Shown here: in pieces, positions 38,501 to 46,754 of the stretch
How positions within the stretch are numbered: the first letter of the stretch is position 1
How the letters are laid out: each line of letters starts with the position of its first letter
Assembly: GCF_026229185.1 (NCBI RefSeq)
Contig: NZ_JAGGJA010000017.1
Coordinates: forward strand, 1-64,000
Length of the DNA stretch: 64,000 nucleotides
From: Fodinibius salsisoli
GTDB lineage: Bacteria; Bacteroidota; Rhodothermia; Balneolales; Balneolaceae
Direction: 5' to 3'
The notes under the pieces: model-generated
What the model was told of the DNA's origin: nothing
Databases searched by the model: none
What the model saw: only the letters and a program-made list of their open reading frames with translations
Made by a program: the position numbers and the translations under genes

Positions 38501-39183
38501 AAACGACGGTCTCGTACAAACGATTTACGCTGAGTGCCAACATCGACTGGCGAATTGGCGGTGAGTTTATGTCCTTTACTTACCGCTATGGAGAGTCCGA
38601 CTGGAAGTCGCAGCGGCAGATCGACAATTTAATCCCCGGAGGCCTTCGTGACCCTGAAGCATTGGCTGAACTGTTGAAGTCTGATCCCGAACGCTATATC
38701 ATCCCTCGAAACGGCAACTTCCCACGAGTGGGAGGATATACCGAAGAGACAGGCGGTTATTATGTCGATGAGGGCGCCCCGGGTTACGACGGAGGCTTTA
38801 TTCCGGGAGTACAGCTAGTGGATGGCGAATATGTAGAACACCTTGGGGGTGAGGAAACAAATTTTCGACCTATATCAACGCTTTATCCCTGGGACTTTAA
38901 TCAGCAGGTCACTTTTGATGCTTCATTTATCAAGTTGAGAGACATAACGTTGGGCTACGATATCCCTTCCGTACCTGCGGTAGAAAGCCTAAGAGTCTCC
39001 GTTTATGCCCGAAACTTGTTGCTATGGACGGCTGCTGGTATTGGTATTGACCCCGAGAGAGCATTTACGGCTGAAACTTCTACACGGGGCGATACAAATA
39101 TGATGTTTAGCCAAGGCCTGGAGTGGCAAAATGTAATGCCACACTCGGTTTCGTTCGGATTTAACCTGGATATTAACTTTTAA
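35548..39183 (+). CDS. SusC/RagA TonB-dependent outer-membrane transporter with STN signalling domain
   Basis: 1211 residues: signal peptide, STN domain (about 45-120, ISITDASVEGLFTHIEDKTTFLFLYDKR), carboxypeptidase-regulatory beta-sandwich (about 130-212, IRGTVTDAETGEPLPGVNI), plug domain (NVTSGLAGRVAGVTM, LYVIDGVPMSSG, LKGPSAAALYGSRAANGV) and a 22-strand barrel ending in FGFNLDINF. It imports a bound polymer or organophosphate across the outer membrane with TonB energy. The STN domain ties it to the FecI/FecR pair directly upstream. SusD follows 14 bp later. Confidence 0.95.
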   Translation: MKKAIRKAILYMSIRGLIGCMLICVTANILLAHEGAAQDIEDVIIDISITDASVEGLFTHIEDKTTFLFLYDKRKVDKNRQRFSLHQDQISVAEILEKITAKTGFSFQQVNKSIAVNTGSSSDSISESPQLASKTIRGTVTDAETGEPLPGVNITVPQTSIGTSSNSSGEYELTVPDETTSLKFSFIGFVEQEVKLEGRTTIDIALQPDVSQLSEVVVTALGISRETRSLGYSVGEVSGEDVATTSLENVTSGLAGRVAGVTMNQTSGVGSSVSVVIRGLTSLTTDNQPLYVIDGVPMSSGLNNISGMGDGNEVDYGNAISDLNPADIEDMTVLKGPSAAALYGSRAANGVVLITTKQGKEGEPLSVSFSSSNVFERSVKFLDFHYQYATGSRTGILDESSNYWAGPELDAGNTAVQWNSPLDENGNPMPMELQSHPDNMKNFLETGFTTSNNISLSGSTDDAVYRFSFNNMLHNGMIPNSNLKRNTFSSDYKRSILPNVSLDVNVNYSRSSSDDRPSTASRDANPLEAVYTIPHSNITDMEQYWQEGRQGIQQRSFDPGKDNPYFLAYGINNRFNRDRIYGNVRLDWQMLDGLSAFGRLSLNSRDETRETKIPWSYTGMEQGGYFYNELGGEEVNTDFLVTYETRVDDFDFSVSGGGNYMVRTSESVNSGTNNDDRGLEVPNLYRISNIPSEVLSVNNYSSKKKIYSLYSTASIGFKDQLYLDLTARNDWSSTLPADNRSYFYPSASISWLAQETLQLPSAVSMLKLRGGWAQVGNDANPYQLEPSLGVGNLPGFGLPSISTPSTLLNPNLKPEIATSIEGGLDLALFDNRLRFEGTYYQVENKNQILNINTPASSGATSRLINAGILESKGLELSLGATPIQTKDWMWDFQVNFSRNRTTLVELDDELDRLQLWGENGGGAYTEVGEEIGNLYSSGYARVEDPSSEYYNWPILDSNGYWQELSDPDDRVKVGNFNPRGIVGAQTTVSYKRFTLSANIDWRIGGEFMSFTYRYGESDWKSQRQIDNLIPGGLRDPEALAELLKSDPERYIIPRNGNFPRVGGYTEETGGYYVDEGAPGYDGGFIPGVQLVDGEYVEHLGGEETNFRPISTLYPWDFNQQVTFDASFIKLRDITLGYDIPSVPAVESLRVSVYARNLLLWTAAGIGIDPERAFTAETSTRGDTNMMFSQGLEWQNVMPHSVSFGFNLDINF

Positions 39184-39197
39184 AAGGAGCCAAAATT

Positions 39198-40874
39198 ATG
39201 AAATTGACAATGAAATACAGTAAGTGTATAGCACTGATAGTCGTAATTTTCTTTTTGGGTAGTTGTGACGAGGATCTGACGAAAACGAACATCAATCCAA
39301 ATGGCGTAAGTCCGGAATCGGCAAATCCAAGCCTGTTGCTTCCCAACTTGATGCGCGACTTTGCTCGTGAATACACCTATCTCGGTGAGGGACATATCGC
39401 GGGAGTTGTTCAACATATGCAGGAAGACGCTTTTAAAGATGATTACAACGACTATAATTGGCAGCCCAGAGACTGGGGCAGTTACTATAACATGCTTCGC
39501 AATAATAAATTTGTGCATGATAAATCGATAGAAGGAAATCAGGAGGCTCTGCAGGCTATTTCTTTAACAATGAAAAGCCTGATTTATGGCCATATAACCG
39601 ACCTGTGGGGCGCCGCACCTTATACGAATGCACTGAAAGCAAATGATAACGATGCGGTTTTAACCCCTGCATTTGACAGCCAGGAAAATATCTATCTTGG
39701 AGTGATAGAAGATCTCAAAGAGGCCGCAGCCTTGTTTGACTCTGGCGTTAGGTTGGGTAACACCGAGGCAGATCTCTTTTATAATGGGGATATGGAAAGG
39801 TGGCACAAGTTTGCAAATTCTCTGATTCTCCGATATTCCATGCGGGTTTCAGAGAAGCTCCCGGAAGTGGCGCGTGAAAATATCCAGGCGGTCTATCAAA
39901 GTGGGATATACCTGCAAAACGGCGATGACGAAGTGAGTGTGCCGTATAATGAGGCAGATCCTTGGATTACGGCCGCTATTGGCACGGACGCGACGGACTT
40001 CAGAAGGAGGAGGCCGGCTAATACGCTTTTAAATAAGCTGATGGACTACAATGATCCCCGGTTAGAGGTATGGTTTGCCCCGGTTCATGTACAATGGGTG
40101 GAAGATACCTCTCTGGATGTAGCAGAAGAACCTACGATTCGAAGAAATGGGGAGCGAACGGAGATTGTATCGCTAACGGAGCAAGAGTATTACGCTGAAG
40201 TGAGTGCCGGTGCTGAGTTTACAAGGCGGTTTAATCCCGAACTTTCAGATACCGACTACGATACTCGCGAATATGTGGGCTTGCCGACCAGCCTGGTGGA
40301 GCCCACGGCGTATAATGGCAATCCTACTCCGGGACAGCAAGTCCAGAACCAGCATGTATCCCAACTGGGCGAAATTTTCAGAGAGCCAAGTAATGAGTTA
40401 GTTCAGTCAAGAGTGATGACAGCATCAGAAGTTCACTTTATTCTTGCTGAAGCTGCATTTTATGGCTGGATTAGTGCCAATCCGGAGAGCCTTTATGGTG
40501 ATGCCATTCAACAATCACTTAATACGTGGGAGGTAGGAGACCGCTACGCCGAATACATTGCTAATGAGGCGGTTTCATATAATGGTACCCTGCAGCAGAT
40601 TATCGAACAGAAGTGGATTAGTTCTTTTACCATGGCGACCGAATCTTGGTTCGACTGGCGAAGAACCGGGTATCCCGACTTAGAAGCAGGTCCTGCCGCT
40701 GTTCAGCCTGTACTCCCTCTACGGTTTATGTACGGCAATAATGAATTGGATACCAACAGTTCCAATGCCAATGATGCCGTTGAACAACTGGAGGAAACCG
40801 CCTATTCAACATCCGGCCAGAATAGTTCGTGGTCCAAGCCCTGGCTTTTACAGGGAACTGACAATCCTTGGTAG
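39198..40874 (+). CDS. SusD/RagB surface lipoprotein
   Basis: 558 residues with a lipobox FFLGSC (Cys at about 24) and the SusD helical TPR-like fold typical of the SusD_2/SusD-like group (LTKTNINPNGVSPESANPSLLLPNLMRD, ISLTMKSLIYGHITDLWGAAPY, EQKWISSFTMATESWFDWRRTGYP). It is the lid over the SusC barrel and captures the ligand. A strong ribosome site (AAAGGAG) lies eight bases before the ATG. A hairpin follows before the phosphoesterase genes. Confidence 0.94.
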   Translation: MKLTMKYSKCIALIVVIFFLGSCDEDLTKTNINPNGVSPESANPSLLLPNLMRDFAREYTYLGEGHIAGVVQHMQEDAFKDDYNDYNWQPRDWGSYYNMLRNNKFVHDKSIEGNQEALQAISLTMKSLIYGHITDLWGAAPYTNALKANDNDAVLTPAFDSQENIYLGVIEDLKEAAALFDSGVRLGNTEADLFYNGDMERWHKFANSLILRYSMRVSEKLPEVARENIQAVYQSGIYLQNGDDEVSVPYNEADPWITAAIGTDATDFRRRRPANTLLNKLMDYNDPRLEVWFAPVHVQWVEDTSLDVAEEPTIRRNGERTEIVSLTEQEYYAEVSAGAEFTRRFNPELSDTDYDTREYVGLPTSLVEPTAYNGNPTPGQQVQNQHVSQLGEIFREPSNELVQSRVMTASEVHFILAEAAFYGWISANPESLYGDAIQQSLNTWEVGDRYAEYIANEAVSYNGTLQQIIEQKWISSFTMATESWFDWRRTGYPDLEAGPAAVQPVLPLRFMYGNNELDTNSSNANDAVEQLEETAYSTSGQNSSWSKPWLLQGTDNPW

Positions 40875-40937
40875 TCGATGTAAAATAGGCAGGACTTCTT
40901 AGCTCCTCGAGAGCTGAGATTATGCTTGTTCACAATA

Positions 40938-40979
40938 AGCCGGGGGGATAATGAAATGTTCCGTTTCCCCCGGCTCATG
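40938..40979 (+). terminator. hairpin after the SusC/D pair
   Basis: Perfect 9-bp stem AGCCGGGGG (40938-40946) with CCCCCGGCT (40967-40975), loop of 20, followed by CATGTTTT. Probably a partial terminator that lowers expression of the downstream phosphatases relative to SusC/D. Confidence 0.65.
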
Positions 40980-41089
40980 TTTTGAGGAATGGCACTTTAA
41001 CTATCAATGTGCGCTTCCAGCCTCTCATGCATCCTTGAAGCCAAGAATGGAATACAATCAGAATTTTGCATTTAATGAACCCATCAATA

Positions 41090-42358
41090 ATGAAACGTTT
41101 ACTCATACTTACAGCAACCTTGGTTGCTTTTATATTGATTCCCGCAACTGTGCTTTTTGCTCAACAAAATTCATACCCTGATAGAATCGTATTAAATCCG
41201 CTGGAAGACGGAGTACGAGGGGTGGCCATTACCTGGAAGTCGCCGGTCTTCGCGGATGAAGGAATGGTCCAGTGGAAAAAGGCACAAGCCCATCCGGTAA
41301 CGGATATTTCTTCTTTCCATGAAAAAGCGGCGAAGACAAAGTTGGATACCGCTGATTTTGAAGGGACCCTGACCCCATACCGCAGCTTCCGGGTAAAACT
41401 GGATGGATTGAACCCTGCTACCGAATATATGTACAGGGTGGGTCATGAGGACACCGGATGGAGCGAGTGGATTCAATTTCAACTCCCTGCCAGCAACCCT
41501 GATTCTACCCTCACCTTTATCTATATGGGCGATGCCCAAAATGATGTTCGGAGTCAATGGTCGCGCAGTATTCGAAAGGCCTATTCAGCAGCCCCTGAAG
41601 CCTCTTTTATTTTATATGCCGGCGACTTAGTGAATCGTGGCTACAACGACCGGGAGTGGAATGACTGGTACCAGGCCGGCGACTTCATACACCGAATGAT
41701 TCCCATGATACCAACTCCGGGGAACCACGAGTATGGGCATGATGATAAAGGGATCTACCTGTCTCCGCTTTGGCGCTCACACTTTACGCTTCCTCATAAT
41801 GGGCCCCAAGATCAGGAAGAATTAGCGGGTACAAGCTATTACGTCGACTATCCGTCGGTACGAATTATTTCTCTTGACGCCGATCAAATTCATGAGGTTG
41901 AAGAAATGAGAGCGGCTCAAGCCCGGTGGTTGGATAGGGTACTGGAAGAGAATACAAAGCCATGGACCATTGTAACGCTGCATTATCCTTTCTACAGCAC
42001 CGAGCCAGATCGAGATAATCCCAAACTGCGGAAAAGATTTAAGTCCATATTGGACCGCCACCAAGTGGATCTGGTGCTACAGGGGCACGATCATGCCTAT
42101 GGTCGGGGAATGATTGACAGGGAGGGGGCTACAGACAATAACGGGACGATGTATGTTGTTTCCGTGAGTGGACCCAAAATGTACGACCTGGCCTCCGAGC
42201 CATGGATGCAAAAAAGTGCCGACAACATACAGCTTTACCAAGTGATAAACATTGAGCAAGATCAGTTGAAGTACAAGTCTTACAAGATTACTGGTGAGTT
42301 ATTTGATTCGTTCACGCTCCAAAAGCTGTCGAAAGATCACATCATATTGGAAGATTAA
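41090..42358 (+). CDS. exported purple-acid-phosphatase-like metallophosphoesterase
   Basis: 422 residues from the ATG at 41090 (signal peptide MKRLLILTATLVAFILIPATVLFAQQ; an upstream ATG at 41075 is also in frame). An N-terminal fibronectin-III-like domain (about 30-120, RGVAITWKSPVFADEGMVQW) precedes a calcineurin-like catalytic domain with all metal motifs: YMGDAQND, YAGDLVNRG, PGNHEYG, TLHYPFY and LQGHDHAYGRG. It should hydrolyse phosphate monoesters or diesters outside the inner membrane. Its place behind SusC/D suggests that it works on the imported ligand. Confidence 0.9.
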   Translation: MKRLLILTATLVAFILIPATVLFAQQNSYPDRIVLNPLEDGVRGVAITWKSPVFADEGMVQWKKAQAHPVTDISSFHEKAAKTKLDTADFEGTLTPYRSFRVKLDGLNPATEYMYRVGHEDTGWSEWIQFQLPASNPDSTLTFIYMGDAQNDVRSQWSRSIRKAYSAAPEASFILYAGDLVNRGYNDREWNDWYQAGDFIHRMIPMIPTPGNHEYGHDDKGIYLSPLWRSHFTLPHNGPQDQEELAGTSYYVDYPSVRIISLDADQIHEVEEMRAAQARWLDRVLEENTKPWTIVTLHYPFYSTEPDRDNPKLRKRFKSILDRHQVDLVLQGHDHAYGRGMIDREGATDNNGTMYVVSVSGPKMYDLASEPWMQKSADNIQLYQVINIEQDQLKYKSYKITGELFDSFTLQKLSKDHIILED

Positions 42359-42425
42359 TGGCGCGGGAAGTGTAAACTGTAGCACATATATAAGGACTTA
42401 ATTAACCAAATTTGACCCATAAAAC

Positions 42426-44363
42426 GTGTTTTTAACTAAGGAATTAAATCACCTGTTTCTTTTTTTGCTAAGCATCTTTTGCCTCACCTCCTGTCAATCC
42501 GTTCCAGATGAGGCGGAAGGTCAATCTTATAGTAAAAGCGATGAGGCCTTACATATCGGCTTGCTGCCTGACACTCAGGGAGACGGAGATTCTGTATCCC
42601 TACATCCTATGGAAGCAGTATTGGATAAGCTACAGGCTTTGGATGCCGATATTGTCATCCCGGTCGGTGATCTCACGAATCACGGCACGACCTATGAGTT
42701 TGAGCAATGGACCGGCGTCGCCCAAAAATACCGGGAAGCGGGCATAGAGTTTCTTCCTTTGATGGGCAATCATGAAACCAGCCACGCCTATACCGTGGAA
42801 TGGATTGAATACATGAAAGAATATATTCCGGAGGATGCCGTCCATATGTCCGGCGCGGAATACCAGAACTATTATGTAGTGCGAGACAATGTGATGATTA
42901 TTTTATTGCGGTACTATAATCTGCCCATCGCTTTTAAATGGATCAAAGAGGTGGTGGATAGGCAGGCAAACAATGTAGAGCATATTGTGATCGCCAGCCA
43001 CGATGGACTGATCGGGGCAAAATACGGCGAGACCCGGGAACTGATTGTGGAGGGCACCAAGGGCGATAATCTTTTGATGGACCAGTGGGATGAAATCAGG
43101 TCCTTTTTCTCCAAGCACGATGTGATATGGGTACAGGGACATGAGCACATGTACCAACGGTCGGTTATTGCAGCACCCATCCATGTTGATCCCAGGTCCT
43201 GGGAGGCCTCGGACAGGAATTACCGCTTACCGCAATATACCCAGATCATTGCCGGTAATGCATCCTATAAGGGGTATGAATTTCGGTATGGGGAGCGCGA
43301 AAAGGTACAGGCGATCATCCAGCAAAAGATGAATACGATGGAAAACGGTTCGGAAGCATTCGACGCCAACGCCTCCATGTTGTCATTTGAGGGAGACAGG
43401 GTCAACTACCAATCTTATTTTACCTCTCATACCATCCATAGCAACGAAGAGGGAAGCAAGGAACTTAATGATCCGAACTGGACCTTGCTGGACCAGTTTT
43501 CCAGGACAACCGATCGGTGTGAACGCATCGTGTATCCCAATTCAATACCGGGCGATACGCGTCCCGTTTTATCGCATGATGGTTTCTATCGTACCAATGA
43601 ATGCTTTGCACCGGATGGTTCTATTGCCAAAATTCTGGATGGCATCAACAATACCTTTAACCGTGTCGAGAGTACTGCAGAGACTCTAAGCTGGCGGCTG
43701 GGCTTCAGTCGTGCCGAAAGCCAGATGGGACTGGCGCGATTAGCGTATCAGTACCTGTTCCAGTACCATGAGCCCTGGACGCCCAACCTGAATAGCAGCA
43801 AAAGACTGGTTCCCTCCGAGGAGAAACAGCTTATGGAGATTCCCAAAACGACCATTGATTTGAAAGAACATCTGACGCTTAGCTGGGCCTCTGGAACCGA
43901 AGCAACGTTGTCTGATATCCTGATAGTGAGCGGAACGCAGGTACAGACCGGCATCTATAGCAATGCTTACGGCATGGAAAAGGATATTGAAGAAGAGGTC
44001 GGTCATCCTAAAAGTCAGCCGGATGGCTCGGCCAAACAGCCGCATCCGTTGCCCGAGTCAGCGAGTCAAGACTGGGATATTGCCTCAGCCGCAGCTGATC
44101 GTTATGTATTACAATTTACCAATGCTGCTGTTGACTCTGATGAAGCAAGGCTGGCCTATCATGAAGATGGTCGCTGGAAACCCTTTACCAGCGAAGAGTG
44201 TGTGATCAATGAAGCCTTTAGCCCCAAGCTACTTCAGGATTCCTCAACCAGTCGGAGTGATCAATGTGAAGGTGAGCCCATCGTTGGTTTCAATAATAGC
44301 GATACGAATCGATGGTGGGTCATACTAACCTCAGATGTTAGGATTGCTTTGATTGAAAAATGA
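42426..44363 (+). CDS. metallophosphoesterase lipoprotein with C-terminal extension
   Basis: 645 residues from a GTG start (42426), with a lipobox CLTSC (Cys23). A calcineurin-like domain (about 40-300) has the motifs LPDTQGDG, PVGDLTNHG, LMGNHETSH, IASHDGL and VQGHEHMYQRS. The C-terminal 300 residues are less familiar and may be a substrate-binding domain. It follows the purple-acid-phosphatase-like gene by 67 bp, giving a second surface phosphoesterase in the same locus. The presence of two different phosphoesterases argues for a phosphorylated polymer or phosphodiester ligand. Confidence 0.87.
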   Translation: MFLTKELNHLFLFLLSIFCLTSCQSVPDEAEGQSYSKSDEALHIGLLPDTQGDGDSVSLHPMEAVLDKLQALDADIVIPVGDLTNHGTTYEFEQWTGVAQKYREAGIEFLPLMGNHETSHAYTVEWIEYMKEYIPEDAVHMSGAEYQNYYVVRDNVMIILLRYYNLPIAFKWIKEVVDRQANNVEHIVIASHDGLIGAKYGETRELIVEGTKGDNLLMDQWDEIRSFFSKHDVIWVQGHEHMYQRSVIAAPIHVDPRSWEASDRNYRLPQYTQIIAGNASYKGYEFRYGEREKVQAIIQQKMNTMENGSEAFDANASMLSFEGDRVNYQSYFTSHTIHSNEEGSKELNDPNWTLLDQFSRTTDRCERIVYPNSIPGDTRPVLSHDGFYRTNECFAPDGSIAKILDGINNTFNRVESTAETLSWRLGFSRAESQMGLARLAYQYLFQYHEPWTPNLNSSKRLVPSEEKQLMEIPKTTIDLKEHLTLSWASGTEATLSDILIVSGTQVQTGIYSNAYGMEKDIEEEVGHPKSQPDGSAKQPHPLPESASQDWDIASAAADRYVLQFTNAAVDSDEARLAYHEDGRWKPFTSEECVINEAFSPKLLQDSSTSRSDQCEGEPIVGFNNSDTNRWWVILTSDVRIALIEK

Positions 44364-44745
44364 TATAAGTAATTTCCATACTTATAGAAATGACGATTAG
44401 TTTTTGCTTCTGATTTTGGCTGTTAGTTATAAAAAATCGTGCTGACTTATCTTTTATCAGTCGTACTGTAGCGCTACCTTCCTTTTGCAAATGGGGAGGG
44501 CTCACAGCGGATAGTCATCTACGTTTAAAGGGTCAAAAAAACGAGGTAGCTTACAATACCCTGGCATATAGCTTTTTGCGGTGGAAAGTAAGTTTCATAG
44601 GCTACAATGTGATAAATTGAATAACGGGGAGTATGTACCAAGGTAGATTAATTAGTAAAGTACCTTAAGTTTAGTTTAAAAACGTGAAAATAAGTCAATC
44701 TTTTTTTGGCGTATCATAAATAAAATGAGTACCCACTTGGAAATT
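44364..44745. other. 382-bp gap without a gene
   Basis: No coding signal on either strand that I can support. It contains an imperfect hairpin around 44437-44466 (CTGACTTATC...TTTATCAG) and ends in the operator repeats described next. Confidence 0.45.
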
Positions 44746-44810
44746 ACATTTGTCAAGTTTAGTTGACTTTTGTCAATTTAACTTTACATTTGTCAAGTAA
44801 AGTTGATAAA
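44746..44810 (+). promoter_or_regulatory. three phased operator repeats (TGTCAA-type) ahead of the wHTH/NTase operon
   Basis: TGTCAA occurs at 44751, 44771 and 44791, spaced exactly 20 bp apart. Copies 1 and 3 share ACATTTGTCAAGT and each forms an inverted repeat (GTCAA-N6-TTGAC and GTCAA-N6-TTGAT). Copy 2 is a half-site. The array ends about 10 bp before the start codon, so a protein bound here would block the promoter or ribosome site. The first gene encodes a winged helix, which makes autoregulation likely. Confidence 0.75.
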
Positions 44811-44820
44811 TTAATTTGTT

Positions 44821-45795
44821 ATGAATAAGTCAAGTAATAAAAATAGTGCACTTGAAACCCCCCTTGATGCGATTCTGGGTTCAAAAGGGCATGTTATGGT
44901 GCTTCGAAGGCTCACGGAGTCTGACAGTCCCATGAGCCCCTCAGAGCTTATTAAACGGACGAGCCTGTCGAGGCAAGGGGTATATAATGTAATACAGCGG
45001 TTGGCTGAAACAGGTATTCTTAGATATGTAGGTAGTGGTAAGCATCAGCAAATAACGATAAGAGAGGAGTATCCTCTGGCTGATATTATCTCAGCATTAT
45101 TTAAAAGAGAGAGAGACCAATATGATAATTTTATTAAACGCCTAAAGGAGCTAATTAAAAGTTTAGAAATAAAGCCGAAATCCGCATGGATATTTGGGAA
45201 AATAGCTCAAGGTACTGATGACTATGGAGACCCGGTACGCATAGCCTTACTGGGTGATCTAAAAACTATTGATGAGCTTACAGAGAGCTTTAGAAATAGG
45301 ATTTATGAAAATGCTATTGAAAACGAATTTGATGTAACTATTGATGTAAGGGGAGTAACAGTAGCAGATATTGAATCAAGGCCAATAATAAATTCCAATA
45401 AGCCACTCATGCTCTGGGGGATGGATCCTCAACATTATTTAGTAAGCTGGAAGGATGAAAGAGAAGGTAGGAGAAGCCACCAGGATTTAGACCACCAATC
45501 TCATACTGATGCCCAAGTCTGGAGCGAGTTGCTCAAAATGTATCCGGATATTATTAAGCGAACTATCAGTAATTTAGAAAATCGTATAACTCAGACGAGT
45601 TCCGGAGAGAAAAAAGAGCTGCAGGAGTGGAAACGCATCCTTGAAAGCATGTCATTCCAGCGACTTAAAAAGTTTTTAGAATCAGATTCCGAACGTGCTA
45701 CTCGACTAAGGCAATCACTTCCTTTTTGGGAAATCCTAAATGAGCAAGAACGGCACGAATTTGAAAAACTAAAAATTGAAGAAAGCTTAAAATGA
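44821..45795 (+). CDS. winged-helix protein fused to a degenerate nucleotidyltransferase-like domain
   Basis: 324 residues: an N-terminal winged helix (about 20-90, HVMVLRRLTESDSPMSPSELIKRTSLSRQGVYNVIQRLAETGIL), then a domain in which AWIFGKIAQGTDDYGDPVRIALLG sits where nucleotidyltransferases have GS-x-ARG...DxD. The catalytic GS and DxD residues appear lost. The C-terminal third is helical. The stop overlaps the start of the next gene by 4 bp (ATGA), so the two are translationally coupled. It is the probable regulator/antitoxin half of a toxin-antitoxin-like module. AT-rich, unlike the flanking SusC/D locus. Confidence 0.75.
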   Translation: MNKSSNKNSALETPLDAILGSKGHVMVLRRLTESDSPMSPSELIKRTSLSRQGVYNVIQRLAETGILRYVGSGKHQQITIREEYPLADIISALFKRERDQYDNFIKRLKELIKSLEIKPKSAWIFGKIAQGTDDYGDPVRIALLGDLKTIDELTESFRNRIYENAIENEFDVTIDVRGVTVADIESRPIINSNKPLMLWGMDPQHYLVSWKDEREGRRSHQDLDHQSHTDAQVWSELLKMYPDIIKRTISNLENRITQTSSGEKKELQEWKRILESMSFQRLKKFLESDSERATRLRQSLPFWEILNEQERHEFEKLKIEESLK

Positions 45796-46328
45796 ATAGG
45801 GAACAGTTAGAACATGCTATTAGAGCAGCCTGTGATGTTTCAGGGGATAGAGAACTTTTTGTGTTTGGCTCCCAGGCTATACTCGGACAGTTCCCCGATG
45901 CAGATGAACAGCTTCGGAGATCGATAGAAGTTGATTTAAGTCCTAAAAATAAACCAGAAACTATTGATAGGATTGATGGAGCACTTGGAGAGAATTCAGT
46001 TTTTCATCAAACGCATGGTTTTTATGTACATGGCGTTTCTGTAGAAACAGCAGCACTTCCGGAAGGTTGGAAAGGGAGAACCAATAAAGTTCAAGATTAT
46101 ATGGACGAACAGAAGGTTGGTTGGTGTGTGGAGGCGCATGATTTGGCCGCCAGCAAGCTTATCGCTTTTCGGGAAAAAGATACCAGCTTTGTTAGAAGGC
46201 TTATTCTGGGAGATTTAATTAATGTTGAAGAATTATTTAGTCGTCTACAATTGATCAATACTGATAAGGAGTTAGAAGAGAGAGCAAGAAATTGGCTGAA
46301 ACGGATAGCTGAGGAATTAGATAGGTAG
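45792..46328 (+). CDS. DUF6036-type nucleotidyltransferase-like protein
   Basis: 178 residues resembling DUF6036/AbiEii-like nucleotidyltransferase folds: FVFGSQAILGQFPDADEQLRRSIEVDLSP carries the GS motif and a downstream acidic (E-V-D) motif of the superfamily, followed by LAASKLIAFREKDTSFVRRLI, a segment shared by AbiEii-type proteins (K and R contacts). It is coupled to the winged-helix gene by a 4-bp overlap. A toxin or effector role is inference from the pairing; the family includes many uncharacterised members. Confidence 0.75.
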   Translation: MNREQLEHAIRAACDVSGDRELFVFGSQAILGQFPDADEQLRRSIEVDLSPKNKPETIDRIDGALGENSVFHQTHGFYVHGVSVETAALPEGWKGRTNKVQDYMDEQKVGWCVEAHDLAASKLIAFREKDTSFVRRLILGDLINVEELFSRLQLINTDKELEERARNWLKRIAEELDR

Positions 46329-46537
46329 GAAATTGAATTTTTAAGGGAAGCTGTGTTCAAATGGTTATGCAGGAAACAATCCATACACAAAATCCAACCT
46401 ATTGAACGAGAAAAAATAAGAAGGATTGTAACTCCAATTCTTGTACCATTCTGATACCGGAATAAAAACAGTGACCTTTCCTGAGGTGAAGATGGGGATG
46501 TATGTAACAGATTGGTGATCAACAACTTAGAAAAGAG

Positions 46538-46585
46538 TACGCCTGAGAGGATTCGAACCCCTAACCTCCTGATCCGTAATCAGTT
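46538..46585 (-). tRNA. 3' fragment of tRNA-Arg(ACG), left attachment site of an integrated element
   Basis: On the minus strand the fragment reads from the anticodon arm (CTGA-TTACGGA-TCAG, anticodon ACG) through a 5-base variable loop and the T-arm (AGGGG TTCGAAT CCTCT) to the acceptor 3' strand CAGGCGT plus discriminator A at 46538, then TTTT. The D-arm and 5' acceptor strand are missing: the sequence beyond 46586 does not resemble a tRNA 5' half. This is the standard footprint of tyrosine-recombinase integration into the 3' half of a tRNA gene. Confidence 0.82.
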
Positions 46586-46690
46586 CTCACCCTTTTATCA
46601 ACCATTCTTATTTGTTATTATTATTCCTTTAACTCCATGATATACTTGAGATTAGCATTTATTATGCTATCTTGTCTTTTCTCATTCACT

Positions 46691-46722
46691 GTCACATTGT
46701 GTGACCCAAAAGTGACCCAAAT
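46691..46722. promoter_or_regulatory. palindrome and direct repeats upstream of the integrase
   Basis: GTCACATTGTGTGAC (46691-46705) is a palindrome with 6-bp arms. GTGACCCAAA is then repeated twice in overlap with it (46701-46710 and 46712-46721). These are candidates for integrase arm-type or regulator binding sites 35-60 bp ahead of the integrase start. Confidence 0.5.
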
Positions 46723-46754
46723 TTAGTTTCTCCATCAAAGTTGAAGATTGTACT

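Noticed and set aside
44437-44700. Small RNA or gene in the gap before the operator array
   Set aside because: Only a weak hairpin is visible; no promoter-terminator pair or coding pattern could be supported.
46586-46640. Possible 5' half completing an intact tRNA-Arg next to the 3' fragment
   Set aside because: The sequence does not form a D-arm or an acceptor strand pairing with CAGGCGT, so only the 3' fragment is present.
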